64,000 nucleotides of DNA from Motacilla alba alba (taxonomy: Eukaryota; Chordata; Aves; Passeriformes; Motacillidae), in assembly GCF_015832195.1 (NCBI RefSeq), contig NC_052034.1, positions 6,783,501 through 6,847,500 on the forward strand, written 5' to 3'. The translations under genes were made by a program, and so were the position numbers. This document shows, piece after piece, positions 36,188-48,073 of this stretch (the stretch's first letter is position 1; the number at the start of each line of letters is the position of its first letter). The notes under the pieces are model-generated. The model was not told the DNA's origin. It worked only from the letters and a program-made list of their open reading frames with translations, and searched no databases.

Positions 36188-36416
36188 AATGAATGCCAGC
36201 ATGCAAATTTATCCTGGTTTTGAATTAGCATTGCAAGAGAAATTAATTTGGAGTTTAGGGGGGTTTTAACACGACAACCAACTGAAAAAGGATTCCCATG
36301 CCACATTCACTGTTATGATCTATTTGACAGGAACACTCATACACCCATTAATACTGCAGACCTGGAGCTCAGTGACCATCTCAGGAGGCCTCTCTTTGCA
36401 GGAGAATCCAGAGTCC

Positions 36417-36735
36417 ATATCTGCATCCACAGCCCACCCCTGGATCCAAATCTCCATCCCTGCATCCATAGCCCATCCCTGCATCCACAGCCCCATCCCT
36501 GCATCCACAGCCCCATCCCTGCATCCACAGCCCAATCCTTCCATCCACAGCCTCATCCCTGCATCCACAACCCTTCCCTGGATGCAAAGCTCCACCCCTG
36601 GATCCACATCTCCATCCCTGCATCCATAGCCCATCCCTGCATCCACAGCCCAATCCTTCCATCCACATCTCCATCCCTGCATCCACAGCCCCATCCCTGC
36701 ATCCAAAGCTCCCCCCCTGCTTCCACAGCCCATCC
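36417..36735 (+). repeat. 20-bp minisatellite with higher-order structure, about 16 copies
   Basis: The consensus unit is CCATCCCTGCATCCACAGCC, repeated about sixteen times with variants such as CAATCCTTCCATCCACAGCC and forms with CTGGATCC. A larger period is visible: the block starting at 36435 (cacccctggatccaaatct) recurs at 36593 (cacccctggatccacatct), 158 bases later, with the next two units almost identical. The unit contains no stop codon on either strand and its length is not a multiple of three. This is why open frames of up to about 199 codons appear in several phases on both strands. They are not evidence of genes. Confidence 0.95.
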
Positions 36736-39700
36736 CAGTTCTCCAGCTGAGAGCTGGCTCTGTGGGGCACCCACATCCCACACCTGCAGCCCATTTCCAA
36801 GAGAAAAGCTTCTCCCCTGGGCCTCCTCCTGTGGTGCCCATGCCTGAGCTGACAGTTTCACTCCTCCTCCTCCATCACAGGTGGCTCTTCCCTGGGTTTA
36901 GAGGGAGCTCTCCTGCATCCTAAGAGTGAGACAAAGATGGAGGAAAAGAAGTGTCCCAAGATTTTATCTTCTCCTGCTGCCTCTCACCAAGGTAGCTCAG
37001 CAGTGGGCTGGGGTGAGGACAGAGTGAGGACACAAAGCAAAAAAATCCAAAGCAATAAGAAATAAATAAACAAAACACTGAGAACAATACAAAAAATTAC
37101 AAAGAGCACCTTGCATTTGTTGATCTTTCCTAAGGTTCATTGACTTCAGAGTTTCCTGCATGTAGGCTGAAAATAACACGATTTTTGTAATTTATCTTAG
37201 TCACTCAGCATAGGGCCTCTGTTCTCAGCCTGTACTTCAAATCCGTTCAGCAATGTATACCACATGAGTCAACTGTGTGGAGTAGCAGGCACTTCCCTGG
37301 AGAGCCTGAGTGTGTGTTTTGGGCTAAGAGTCACCAGGATATTTAAATAGCTTGGTAAGTATGCACAAACATCAGTAATTTTAGTGTAGCCATAAAAACT
37401 GCACCGTATGGAAACATACAGAAAATGAAAATTGGTACCTTAGACAGCCATAAAACTTTGAACTAGCCATGAGTTTGACTTTAGGAGACCAAAGACATGT
37501 CTAAAAAACCCCATTAGCTTGTTGGAAAAAACTTTGCTACTAACCACAGGGGAATGTTACAGCTCAAGTCTTACCCCATGATTTCTGTTTTAATGCTGAG
37601 TTATACCAGGTATAACCTTCCCCAAATTATTAAAGAACTGCTCACCAAGTGCTCCTGTACTGGTTCCCTATAATTCCCTTTTTCAATTTTATTTTTTCCC
37701 CCCTCTCCATTCACAAAACATGTCCTGGCTGTGCAGCCTGTACTGCCTATAGATCACCAAGTTCCTTTTGTACAGATCATCTGCACTGACACTTAAAAAT
37801 AGCACATTTTAGAGAAGCATCAAAACTATTACTTCAGAGCTGCAACTCTAAAATTCAGCTGCTTCTATATTCAACACCAGCTGCTGGAGCACACCCCTTT
37901 CTTCACAAGCCAAATTAAAACCCCAACAAGAGCAATTTTAATGCTGGTCAGATGGTTTAAGCCTTGTGAAAAGACCTTCCTCTTACTGTGTTGCCAACAA
38001 CATCTTTGAAAACAAGACTGCAGAAAGAAAAAACATGTTTGCAGGCTTTAGTCTCAAAGTGTCATCTCTCAGTGAAGTCTAACCCAAACCTACCCCTCCG
38101 CAGCTCTGACCCTCTCCCAAAGCTAAGCTGGAGATGGCCATGGCCCTTTTATAGAGCTTTCAAATTGTGGCTCCATCCTGCCCTATTTTGTTTCTCCAGG
38201 CTGGGAACAGGAGGTCACACACTAAAAGAACTTGTGACTGGTGGAGACTTAGAAGTTTATAAATTCAGGGTTACACTCAGCACTTGAAAGTGCCAGCTCT
38301 AAGATCCTTCTCAAAAATTCCTTTGCTAAATGGAACTGTGGGGGAAGTTTGGGATGGGCAGCATTTCATGTCATGAGAGCGTCTGGCTAAGACCAACATC
38401 AAAGCTGACCATTTTGCCAAAAGCATTGGGAAGACTAAGTCAGTGCAAAAATAAAGATTAAATCTCAGATTTAATCTTGAGGTGGGAAATGAAACCTCTG
38501 CAAGGCACCAGTCAGTGACCCAGACTCACAAGGGGAAGCTGTCTCCACCCCAGCCCGTTTCCCCCTGGTGTGGCTGACAGAACATTTCCCTGGTTTTGGG
38601 CTGGGAATGCTGCATGTGCCAGGCAGGAGCCCAAGCTCTGCCGTGCCTTCAGACCCAAATCCCTCACTGGAAGTCCCAAATCCCAGAGAACCCAGTGCTG
38701 GAATGCCAATTCAGAGAGGGAGGCAGTGGGAAAGGACCCTTCACCAATTCCCCAGAAGAGGAAGGTCCTTGAGTCCTTTCACTGCCTCCGTTCAAAGCTC
38801 ACTTCTACTGCTGGCTGCTGTAGGAAGAAGCTCCATGAGGAAAACTCCACACCACGTTCCTCCTGAACACCTTCCTTCCTGCCCAGGCACAGCAACAGGG
38901 CTGCCCCAAAAGCAAGTTTTCTCCTCAGCTCCCATCTGATCTGCTCTACCACCAGGGCTTTCTGTGCCACCATTTCTGTAAATGCAGGACAGGAAGAACA
39001 GTGCCATCCTTTGCAGTAAAGCACTTCTCACAAAATATTAGGTACAAATTAGGTATTTTTAGCATAATTCAGACCTGCTGACAAAAGACTGCACTTTTAC
39101 CATGATGGATGCATGGTTGGGTGTGTGGTGCAGACATTCTTAAGCAAGCCACTTGCAAAGTCCACAAACCCATCTGCATCCAATTTCATGCTTACACTTA
39201 TCCAAGGCTATTTATACATCATGGCATTCTTAACCTCAGTGGCTTTGCAGCTCCCCACATCTTTCAATCACATAATTGAAATGATGAAATGGTCCCTGCT
39301 GTACTTATTTCATGATACCATTATCGTGACTGCACAATGCAAATACCTGATGCTGGTGGAGCTTTGAAAAGTGACCTGTGAACACCAGACAGCAGCAATG
39401 CTCCAACCAAAGTCATCTTTTGTTGCCATTCACACTCTGAATGACAAATGCACCAAGCCATGAATGAGGTGCACAGCACACTCGATTGAATTAAAGGCAA
39501 AGAGCTCTGCAATAGCTTTTCAGTGCTGACAGCCTGGTGATAATGAAGCTTAGTTATTCATTGCACTGTGAAATGCAAAGCAGAACATGCAACCTGGAGG
39601 AGGGAAAGGATAATGTTTGTCTAATTTATCATGTTTCCAACTGACAAATAACTTCAGTCCATAAAAATGAAAAGGAAGTGAAACTTTAATCCTCTCTCCC

Positions 39701-42695
39701 TTCCTGCTCAGTGGAACACTTTTAAAGCATGTATTTGCATTCTGGACCACGGATCCCTGATCCTCCTAAAGGCTGCTGTGTATTAGTGGTTTCACACACT
39801 GCCCCAGTCCTATTCCAACAGATTCCAGCCATTAGGCAAGAAGAAATGGCCATTTGGGAGGAAGGGAGACGCAGGAAATACTCTTGAAAGCAAGAGAGAC
39901 TGAGATTTTATCCCACTTCATAATGTAGCAGAGAAAGGAATTAAACACACTGACCACATAATCAAGGAGAGTTTAAAACACCCCACCTCTTAAGCAAGAG
40001 CATTTGTATCACATAACCCTGGGACACAGCCGACATGTCTATGTTTGGTCTGGTCTCCCTGGGTTGCCTGTGATCAATGGACAGAGGAGTGAAATCACCT
40101 TCTGGATCTTTATCAGCTCCTGTTCTGAACAGACCCCTGAGGACTCCTTTCCTCCGGCTCTGATTAGAAGGGGAGCCTTGCTAGACAAGGCTGGGCTCTC
40201 AGGAATCCTGGGGAGAGGGGCCAGGAGTGCCCCTGCAGAGGCTGAAAGGCCAGGGCAGCCACTCCACAGCTTCCAGCAGGGCAGCAGGGCACACAAGGGT
40301 TTGAGCCGCTGGGGTTGGAGCTCACTCTCCAGGCTGAAGAGCCCAGAGGGGCAGCAAGGGGACCCAAAGGTGGCAATCACTGCCACCAGCAGTGGCAATG
40401 GCAGTGCTCGCTCAGCACCAACATCCATCTTTCTAGGGTTCAGCACAAGAAACTGCTCAGATCTGAGCTCCTGGATCCTTCCACAATGGCAACACTCCCC
40501 TGAAAACACAGATCCCTGGTGTTAACCCCAGACAAGGATCATTCCTGGATCTCCTACAATGTCCTGTGCACTTCACATTGGGAATGCAAAGCATTTCTTT
40601 CTTGTTTGCCGTAGGGTTTTAGAGTGTGAATTCCTGTAAACTAAAACCACTGTTTCTCTCATTTTATCAGCTACACTAAAAGGAAAGGGAGAAGCCTAAA
40701 CCTATGTGTAAACAATGGGATTGTCCCCAAACACACACACTGGAACAAATTTCCCTTTCAAAGCTTGCAGGTAGCCTACCATGATCTGTGCAGGATCTCA
40801 AGGACAACTGAATTAGTGTCTTCAAACCGTGACAGAGAAGATGAACTCCCATACATCAACTGTGTATTTTCACTTACATATTTTTCTGTTATTGTGTCTG
40901 CCACTCACTCAACAGCTGGTTCCAGCCTTGCCATGTGAAAATGGCTAAATAAAGTCAGACACACAATTGGGAAATCGGTGTCTAAACAGAGCAGAGATTT
41001 TCCACAACCATGTGAGACGAGGGATCTCTCCCATCTTCATCATCACAGACCAGCAAATGTTGCAGAGGATCTTTTAGGAGGCAGGAGGCACAGCCTGAGA
41101 CCAACCGCTGGCTCTTCTGAGTCACCATCTACCATCTTAACCCAAAAAGTTGGACCAAACAGTGGATTTGTTCAAGTAACCTCTGCGGAGTCAGAAGTGA
41201 TGACCTACAAACAAACACTACAAACCCAAAGGCGTAAAAGGCAGCTTAAAATCTCACACAACCTCCAGCAATACTGGATTCTCCTGGCTGACCCATTCAG
41301 TGGCCTCACCTAGGAGAAAAAACACTGCAAATTGCATGGAAAAAGGGCCACAGTCTGTGCTGCAGCCTTCAGCTCTGCCAGACAGTGGTCAGAGGAAATT
41401 AAAAGAGCTTAAATGAGTAACCAACCCCCAGGTTGCTCACACCACTGTGGCCAGAACGGAAATTTTCATGAGCCTGCAGAGGGCTAGGAATGAGGATTCA
41501 CAAGTGGAACAGGACTGGAACAACACAGGGGAAGAGATGAAATTCAAGCCTGATCTCAGTCAGGATACGACTAGTCCAGAAAATGCCACTAGGACTTCCT
41601 CCAGAAATGAAAGGCAAGGGGGAAGAATTGCTAGGAGTGGAACATTATTAAATCATTTCTGGCAGCATTTTGGAAAGAATTACTTGAATGTTGGCACCTT
41701 TCTACCTCTGCTCACGATTCTGGTAGAGGTTTTTGGAGCCCATGGGCTCTATCTGGAGCTTATTGCTTCTGTCGCCTGACGTTTCCTCAGTCAGGAGCCA
41801 GCTGGAAGGTGGGCACATCCACCCACACTCTTAATCTGGAGTGACTTTACCTTACTGGTGAAATATTTGCCTAATTTTCTCTCTCTGCAAGAGCAAGTCT
41901 TGTTAGAGGGATTTGTACAGCTCCCACTGCTCTCACTCCTTATCAACAGGACAAACTCTTCATGAACACTGGTAGCTGAACTAAGATCTAACCAACTTCC
42001 CTTCAGTGTTAATGTTGATCTGGCTTCTGAACTCTTCAAGGGTCTTTAAGTATGAAGAAAAGAATATTTTTTATTAAAAAGAATATTCAGCCTTTGTGTC
42101 TGAGAAGCCACATATAGCCTTCCTTTTGCAGCATGACAGTGATGCAGGGCATCCATAGCCAGAGCTATAACTCAGGATGGACTGAAAATACTGCAGCAAA
42201 GCCCTGCAGTGAAGGAAGTCGCTCCCAACACCCCCAGCATCCAGAGCAGATGTGCTGCTTGTCCTACCTGCAATCCAGGTGCCACAGGACACATATGAGA
42301 CACATGTGTTAAGAGAGAAGAGGGATTGTCTAGACAAAAAAACACCGAGGAAAAAGAGTAGCAGGTCTGGAATCACCCCACCAGAAGACAGTGACCCTCC
42401 TGCAGCTACAGACCCCATCCCAACCCCTTCCCACAGCTGGAAGCAGCAGGTCAGCAGCCACAGCCCCTGTGAGAGCAGCAGGGAGGAGGTGGGAGATGAC
42501 AGTCTTCTCCCTCATGTCCACCGTGGGGCTGGGCACGTGTGTGGGTGGGTCCCAGGTCAACCCAATGACATCAATTTCTTCCCCAGCCCCTGCTGGCCCC
42601 GTTCCCTGCAGCTGGAGCTGGGGCTGGCCAGCAGCTCCCTCCCAGCACACCCCACTGCCAGTCCCACGGCCACACCAGCCACTGCCATGGCGTTT
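36736..42695. other. Non-coding unique sequence with candidate conserved element 39050-39600
   Basis: No gene or transposable element recognised. The region 39050-39600 is AT-rich, has an octamer motif ATGCAAAT (39337-39344) and many short TAAT and ATTA motifs, and looks free of repeats. Open frames at 40004-40525 (plus) and 40039-40509 (minus) mirror each other and have no domain. Confidence 0.45.
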
Positions 42696-42750
42696 GGGAC
42701 ATGTTTGGTACACATCTGGGACACATCTGGGACACGTGTGGCTGGGACAC
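42696..42750 (+). repeat. Short GGGACA(C)-type tandem repeat
   Basis: Imperfect units of about 11-15 bases ('gggacatgtttggtacacatct', 'gggacacatct', 'gggacacgtgtggct', 'gggacacgacg') follow each other. It lies within GC-rich sequence and explains part of an overlapping open frame. Confidence 0.75.
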
Positions 42751-43391
42751 GACGAGTGGGCTGCACCTGGGCACCAGCCACTTCGTGTTGGGGCAGTTCT
42801 CAGAGCAAGCTCCCTACTCTCAACCCTAAAAGCAATTGTAGGCAAGGCTGGGAACAAGGCAGAGGAGTAGAGGGAACGAAACCACACATACCTATCACCT
42901 ATTTAGCAACTGCTGAATAAGCTGTTCTGTACACATTGCCCAACAGAGAGGAATAGAGGCTCTTCTGAGTGTAACTCAATAAATTTGAAGGGAGGGAATG
43001 CCAACACACACTTCCAACTCCAACCGCTAAATAAGGAAACATACGTGGAAATTACAGATGAACAAATTCTAAACAGACCTAGGGGAGTTTTCTCCTTTTC
43101 ATCCAAAAAGCAATAAATGTCACAGAACTGAGCAGCAAATCATTCAAAACAATGTAGCTTACCAAGCACGCTGTCAAAGCAAAAAAATCTGAGTCACTTA
43201 AACAACTGGATGCTATTTCAGGAGGGTTTTTTTTTAAAGGCTCATGAAGTGCAAGTGGCTCGAATTCTCCTTTTGTACTTGCTAACAATGGGCGTGTTTC
43301 TTGGCCAGAGCTGATCTGCAGAGGTCTGATTTTTGTGTTTTATTTCGTTCTGAAATGCCTCTCTGACCTCCAGCCGTGGGGCCAAGACCTC
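42751..43391. other. Non-coding unique sequence
   Basis: No gene or repeat recognised. The open frame covering 42252-42920 (plus, 222 codons, the longest in the window) has equally long overlapping frames on the other strand and no domain, so I do not call it a gene. Confidence 0.45.
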
Positions 43392-43525
43392 TGGAGGCCA
43401 TCTGCCCAGCCTCTCATCCCAAAGCAGGATCACCTCAGCTCTTATCATTCCTGACATGTTTGCCTAAGTGGTTCTTAAAGATTTCCAACACTGGAGGCTC
43501 CACAACCACTTCAGGCAATCTTGTG
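43392..43525 (-). mobile_element. Old CR1 LINE 3'-region fragment
   Basis: The plus strand shows the reverse complement of an older CR1 3' region: 'ggaggccatctgcccagcct', 'cccaaagcaggatcacctca', 'cctgacatgtttgcctaag', 'ggttcttaaagatttccaac', 'actggaggctccacaaccac' and 'ttcaggcaatc'. The order and spacing match the reptile/bird CR1 pattern (cccaaagcaggatca, aaaacctccaa-ggagattccacaacctcc-ggcaa). It is clearly more diverged than the copy at 9163-9590. Confidence 0.8.
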
Positions 43526-46500
43526 TGTGTTTTATATAAATCAGCAGCTCATCTCAAATTGAATGCTACATTTAATTTTGCTCACTGAGGTCCAAAAAAA
43601 ATGTTTGAAACACGCATGCTAATGTTGAAAGATTGGAGAGCACATGGCCACAAGTGCCCGCCGCCTACGCCGCTGTCCCAGCAGCATTCCCAGCACACCC
43701 CAGGAATGCACAAGCACTTGCAGCCACTGCTGCAAACCAACCAACCAGCCCAAGCAGCCTGAGATGTCTGCAGAGCAGGCAGATACACAGAGTGGTTGAA
43801 AGCACCTTTCGGTTAGTGATTCGAAACCATTCAGAGGTTTGAGCATCCAAAGCCACAATTATACAGCCATTTTCCCTTCTGCTGAGGAGGACCACCACTG
43901 CGGGGGGGTACCAACCTTCCCTGAAGGTTTTATCTCATTCCACAGAAATGTTCACATTTTTACCACACTGGGAACATAAATTATGGTCTGCAGTTTGAGC
44001 TGGGATCCTGCAAATATTCCATCTGCTTGCTTTGCACTGGGATTCATACATCCATTGAACCAGGTCCTTAAACATGTAATTTCTTTATCTGCGTGGTTCA
44101 TCAGCTGGTTTTCCAGGATTTCCAGTTATCAATCATGTCATTGACAAAGCAATGACTTCCTTTACTTTTTGCCGTTTTCTTTTGATCCCTGTGGTTCAGT
44201 CCCTGTGGATCAGCACCTCTCCATTCCCATCTCCAGAGTCTTTGGGAGACTTCCTTGGATTCTGGACTCTCCCAGCTCAGGCTGGAGCTGCTAAAGCTCT
44301 CATTTCTTTAAAGAGAGCTACACTAGTGTATGGGTTTAGCCATTTTTCTCCCAACTATTTATTATTATCTGCTGTTACTATCTAACTCAAACTCTTTCTT
44401 TCTGTCTGTCAAAGTCTAATTAAATTTAATCAATTTCCTTTGAAGAATATAATTTTTGTTGTTTCATGTATTTGGTCAAAACATACAGAGCATATAATTA
44501 AAAAAGAAACAGCAACTGGAATTATGGGAAGCACTTCCAGACCCACCATGTCAGAAGTTCTGAACACTCTGTAGAAAGTACTTTTCACCAGCTGGGGTTT
44601 TTTTTCCCTAAATTTTCAATATATTTGGCAATTTATTTTAATGTTATTCCTTACCACCTTGATTATGGTTTTGTTTTGCTTTTATTTGGTTTACCTTGTA
44701 TTTGGATTATATTCAATTATGCACACAATATATTTTGGGTTACTCACTGGATGGGTTTACAGATATTTCAGTTTCTCCTCATTGGTTTATTCAGTTGCTT
44801 CCACCATAACCCCAGCTCGAGTTCCAATCTGACAGCAGATTTTTTCTATTTAATGTAATATACTATTTGAAGTGAACATTTCTTTCTAATTGTAAAAACA
44901 CGTTCTCATGGTTGGAGTAACAGTTGTGACAAACTAGAACCTCTTGGCTGACAAATTAATTCTGTAGGTTTCTATTTACATCCTTTCGAAGAGTTTGCTG
45001 ATTTATAACTTCCAGCCAGGAATGAAATGTGCTTGTAACTAAAAGTGTTGATTAAATCATTGCCTGATATTAATCAAAAGAAAATGCAGTGCGAGGTGCA
45101 AGTCATTTAAAGGATGACATAAATCTGCCACTTATTAAAGTTTAATTCCTCCAGTGATCCAGTAAGATGAGCTTAAGTTAAACGAGGAAGGTGTGACTTC
45201 CAGGAGTCCTCAGTCTCTGTATCCCAGTGAATTTAGGCAGAGCTGCATAAGCTCAGCAATCTCTGAAAAGTCAGGCAATGAACCAGAAACAATGAAAACC
45301 ACTGAATTTCATGCCAAAGGGGGACTCATCCTTTCCTGGAAAGTTCTGCTGCTCTCAATTTGGGACCAAATTATGGATTGCAAATGACTTCTCCTCCACA
45401 CCCCCTTAAAGAAAAAAAAGCAAAATCTTTTTCTCTCTCTGAAAAAGAGCTCAATGAAGCAGGAAAGCACCGCCTGCCAAGTCTCAGATGAAAGAGGAAC
45501 TGCACATCCAAGAGCGACCCAGGCAGATGATCCAGGAGGGAATAAATGATGGCTGTTCTTCCAGCAAGGCAGTTCCATGGTGTATTGCACTTCCAGCTGC
45601 TCCCAGAGGCTGTGGCAGGGTGCACCAGGCTGTCACTTCCCAGCTGGCTTCCGATCCATCTGCGCAGGAATGAGGGAGCTGGCACGGGGCAGGATGGATC
45701 CTGTTCTTCTGCAGACATTCCACACAGCTGTGATGGTAATTTAGAGCCTTTCTACAAAGAGCTGTAATGGGAAGGTAACTGCTTTTCCTTCCATGCCAGA
45801 TGAAAATCTAAGCTTCCTCTGAAACCTGCTGAGTCAAAGTGGAATAAGAGAAAGGAGCCATAGAAGGGCCAGACTTGCACAGGGGATTTCCTTGTCCTTG
45901 GACAAGCAGGGGGAACAGGCAGAACAGCCCTCCTGAGCAGCTTCCACGTGGGCTGTATTTGTTTCAGGCTTGTGGGCTGACACAGAGCAAGGACAGTTTG
46001 AAAAGAAAGGTGCTAAAAAAAAAGACCACTGATCCAATCCAATGTGATAGGAGGGGAAAATTACGGCATGGAAAAAATCCACCCTGCTCTATGTCTGGTG
46101 CACAACATATACCTGAACTACATCTGCTGGATTAAGAGTTGAATATCTTTGAGATTCAGAGTACTTGATTTGGGTCTGCCTCAAATCACAATAAGGACAC
46201 TCAGGAATTGTGACATTGCCATCAAGCAGCTGCCACTCAGTGGCTCCTCAAGCACACTGTTGCTCTCTTTTGTCATCCAACACCTAAGCCAGCACTGTTT
46301 TGCTCAAAAATATGTAACACTTGGTAAGGCCCAAAATGTAGGACTTTGGGTTACCTAAGGTCACACAAATTTCCTTCTCCATGAGAATATGACAATCTTG
46401 TTATATTCATAGGGAAGAGAAAAAGTTAAAATGAGATAGAGGAGGCAAATACTGTCAAAGCATCACACACAAAGAAGTCCTCCCTGAAAAGTTTTTGAAA

Positions 46501-48029
46501 TCTGTACTCAGAAAAGCACTGGGGGCCAGCAACCCCCTTCGTTTGGTCTGGTTTACCTCATGAAGGAAGAAGGAGGGGTTCAGATAAAGCCCAGGAGCTG
46601 TGCTGATAGACTGAGAGGATGGGAGAGAAGAGGCAACAGCTCAGGTTGCCACCTGCTATGTGAGGTGCCAGTCACAGTAAATAACAGAATCTCTTGTCTC
46701 TTCCACACAAAGAACTTACCACATAAAATACCTTTAGAAATTCAGTCAGTCCCATGTCCCAGGTTCCCTGGGATCCCGACTTCCACAGCTGCCAATAGCT
46801 GACCAGCACAAAGCAATACTTGACCTGGAAACCCTCCCAGACTGCAGTGGTTTGTGGTTCAGCAGCTTCCCTGGACTGTGCTCAGCAGCACAGAGCAGCC
46901 TGTCCTCCCACCCAAGCACCTGCTCCCAGTTCCCTGCAGAGACAAGAGCATTCTTCTGCACTGGTTACACTTCATTCACTCCTTGACAGCCCTTTCAATC
47001 AAAGCAACTAAATGTCTTGTGGAATTTTTAATGGAAAATCAATGTTTGCAGCCTGAGATGGCAGATGAGAAGCACCAGCCTGCCAGGTGCCTGGCTCCAT
47101 CCTCTACTGAGGTGGCAACAACACAGCATTCCCTCCTCAGCCCCACCTCAGCATTGCAGAGACTCTCTGGAGGAGGAGGGAGAGCAAATGGCTCTTGCTG
47201 GAGAGACAGATGGGAAAACAGATCCCAGAGAGGAAAGGAAACAGCTTAAAAACTTTTCATCTGACGATTTTTTGGGCAGAGATTCAGGATACTAAATTTG
47301 GGCTATGGATTAGGGATGTTGCTACACATCTTTAAAAAAAAGGAAAAAAACCAAACCCTGAGGCAGAAGCCAGGAGTCCAATCACTCCAAAATTCCAATG
47401 ATTCAGACACTGGTTGAGATGACACTAAGGCACAGCAAGGCAGGGGTGAACATGTGTCAGGAGAGGAGGAACTCCCCAGTGTGATTTGCTGAGCAGCCAA
47501 CGCTATCAAGCACTGTGGTGTTCCTAATCTTCACAGTTCACAATCATGCTGGCCATAATTACATCCATCAGATGTTTAGGAGCATTCTGATCTTATCAGC
47601 AGATCTGAGGAACTCTTGAGGAGACTGTAAGGACTCAAGAAAGGAATGTACAGATTTTTCTCCCTTTGAGGAGTAGATTGAAAATGCCCTGGAGAACATC
47701 AGTGAGGATCTTACAGCATGTCTTGGAAATTTATCACCAAAAAAAGTGGGAAATACTTAAGGAACAGCTAGAGCAATTAAAACTGAAACCCAGGCAGGTT
47801 TAGGAGTCAATATGAAGGCAGAAGTCCACCAGATGAAATGGATGCAGAGGGATGGTGCATGGTTATAAAGATTACACATCTCCACCTTACTGGAGGTATC
47901 TACAGCCAGGCTTATCACAGGAGCAAATGGGAGTTCTGAGGGGAGGCAATGGCCAAGAACAAAAGCTACAGCCCTGGGCACTGAACACTTGTACTGCAGC
48001 AGCAGAGCCTCTGGAGGGTCTGTTTGCTT
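43526..48029. other. Non-coding unique sequence with candidate conserved element 44850-45170
   Basis: No gene or repeat recognised. The stretch 44850-45170 is AT-rich and unusually clean of decay signs. Plus-strand frames at 45546-45767 and 46854-47249 are short and overlap others. Confidence 0.45.
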
Positions 48030-48073
48030 GGAGTCCATGATCTCAGAGGTCTTTTCCAACCTTGACATTTCTA
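48030..48073 (+). mobile_element. CR1 LINE 3'-terminal remnant
   Basis: 'gagtccatgatctcagaggt' followed by 'cttttccaaccttgacattt' matches the last 40 bases of CR1 (tgatctcaaaggtcttttccaac...gattcta). Only this terminal piece is recognisable, so boundaries upstream are unclear. Confidence 0.7.

Noticed and set aside
36248..36847. 199-codon open frame of HPCIHSP-like repeats
   Set aside because: Produced by the stop-free 20-bp minisatellite. Equally long frames occur on the opposite strand.
40731..40741. Short CA runs (also near 34853, 52757, 54388 and 63527)
   Set aside because: Only five to seven repeats each, which is background level.
42252..42920. Longest open frame in the window, 222 codons, plus strand
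   Set aside because: GC-rich region with overlapping open frames of similar length on both strands, no domain, and part of it covers a small tandem repeat. It looks like chance.
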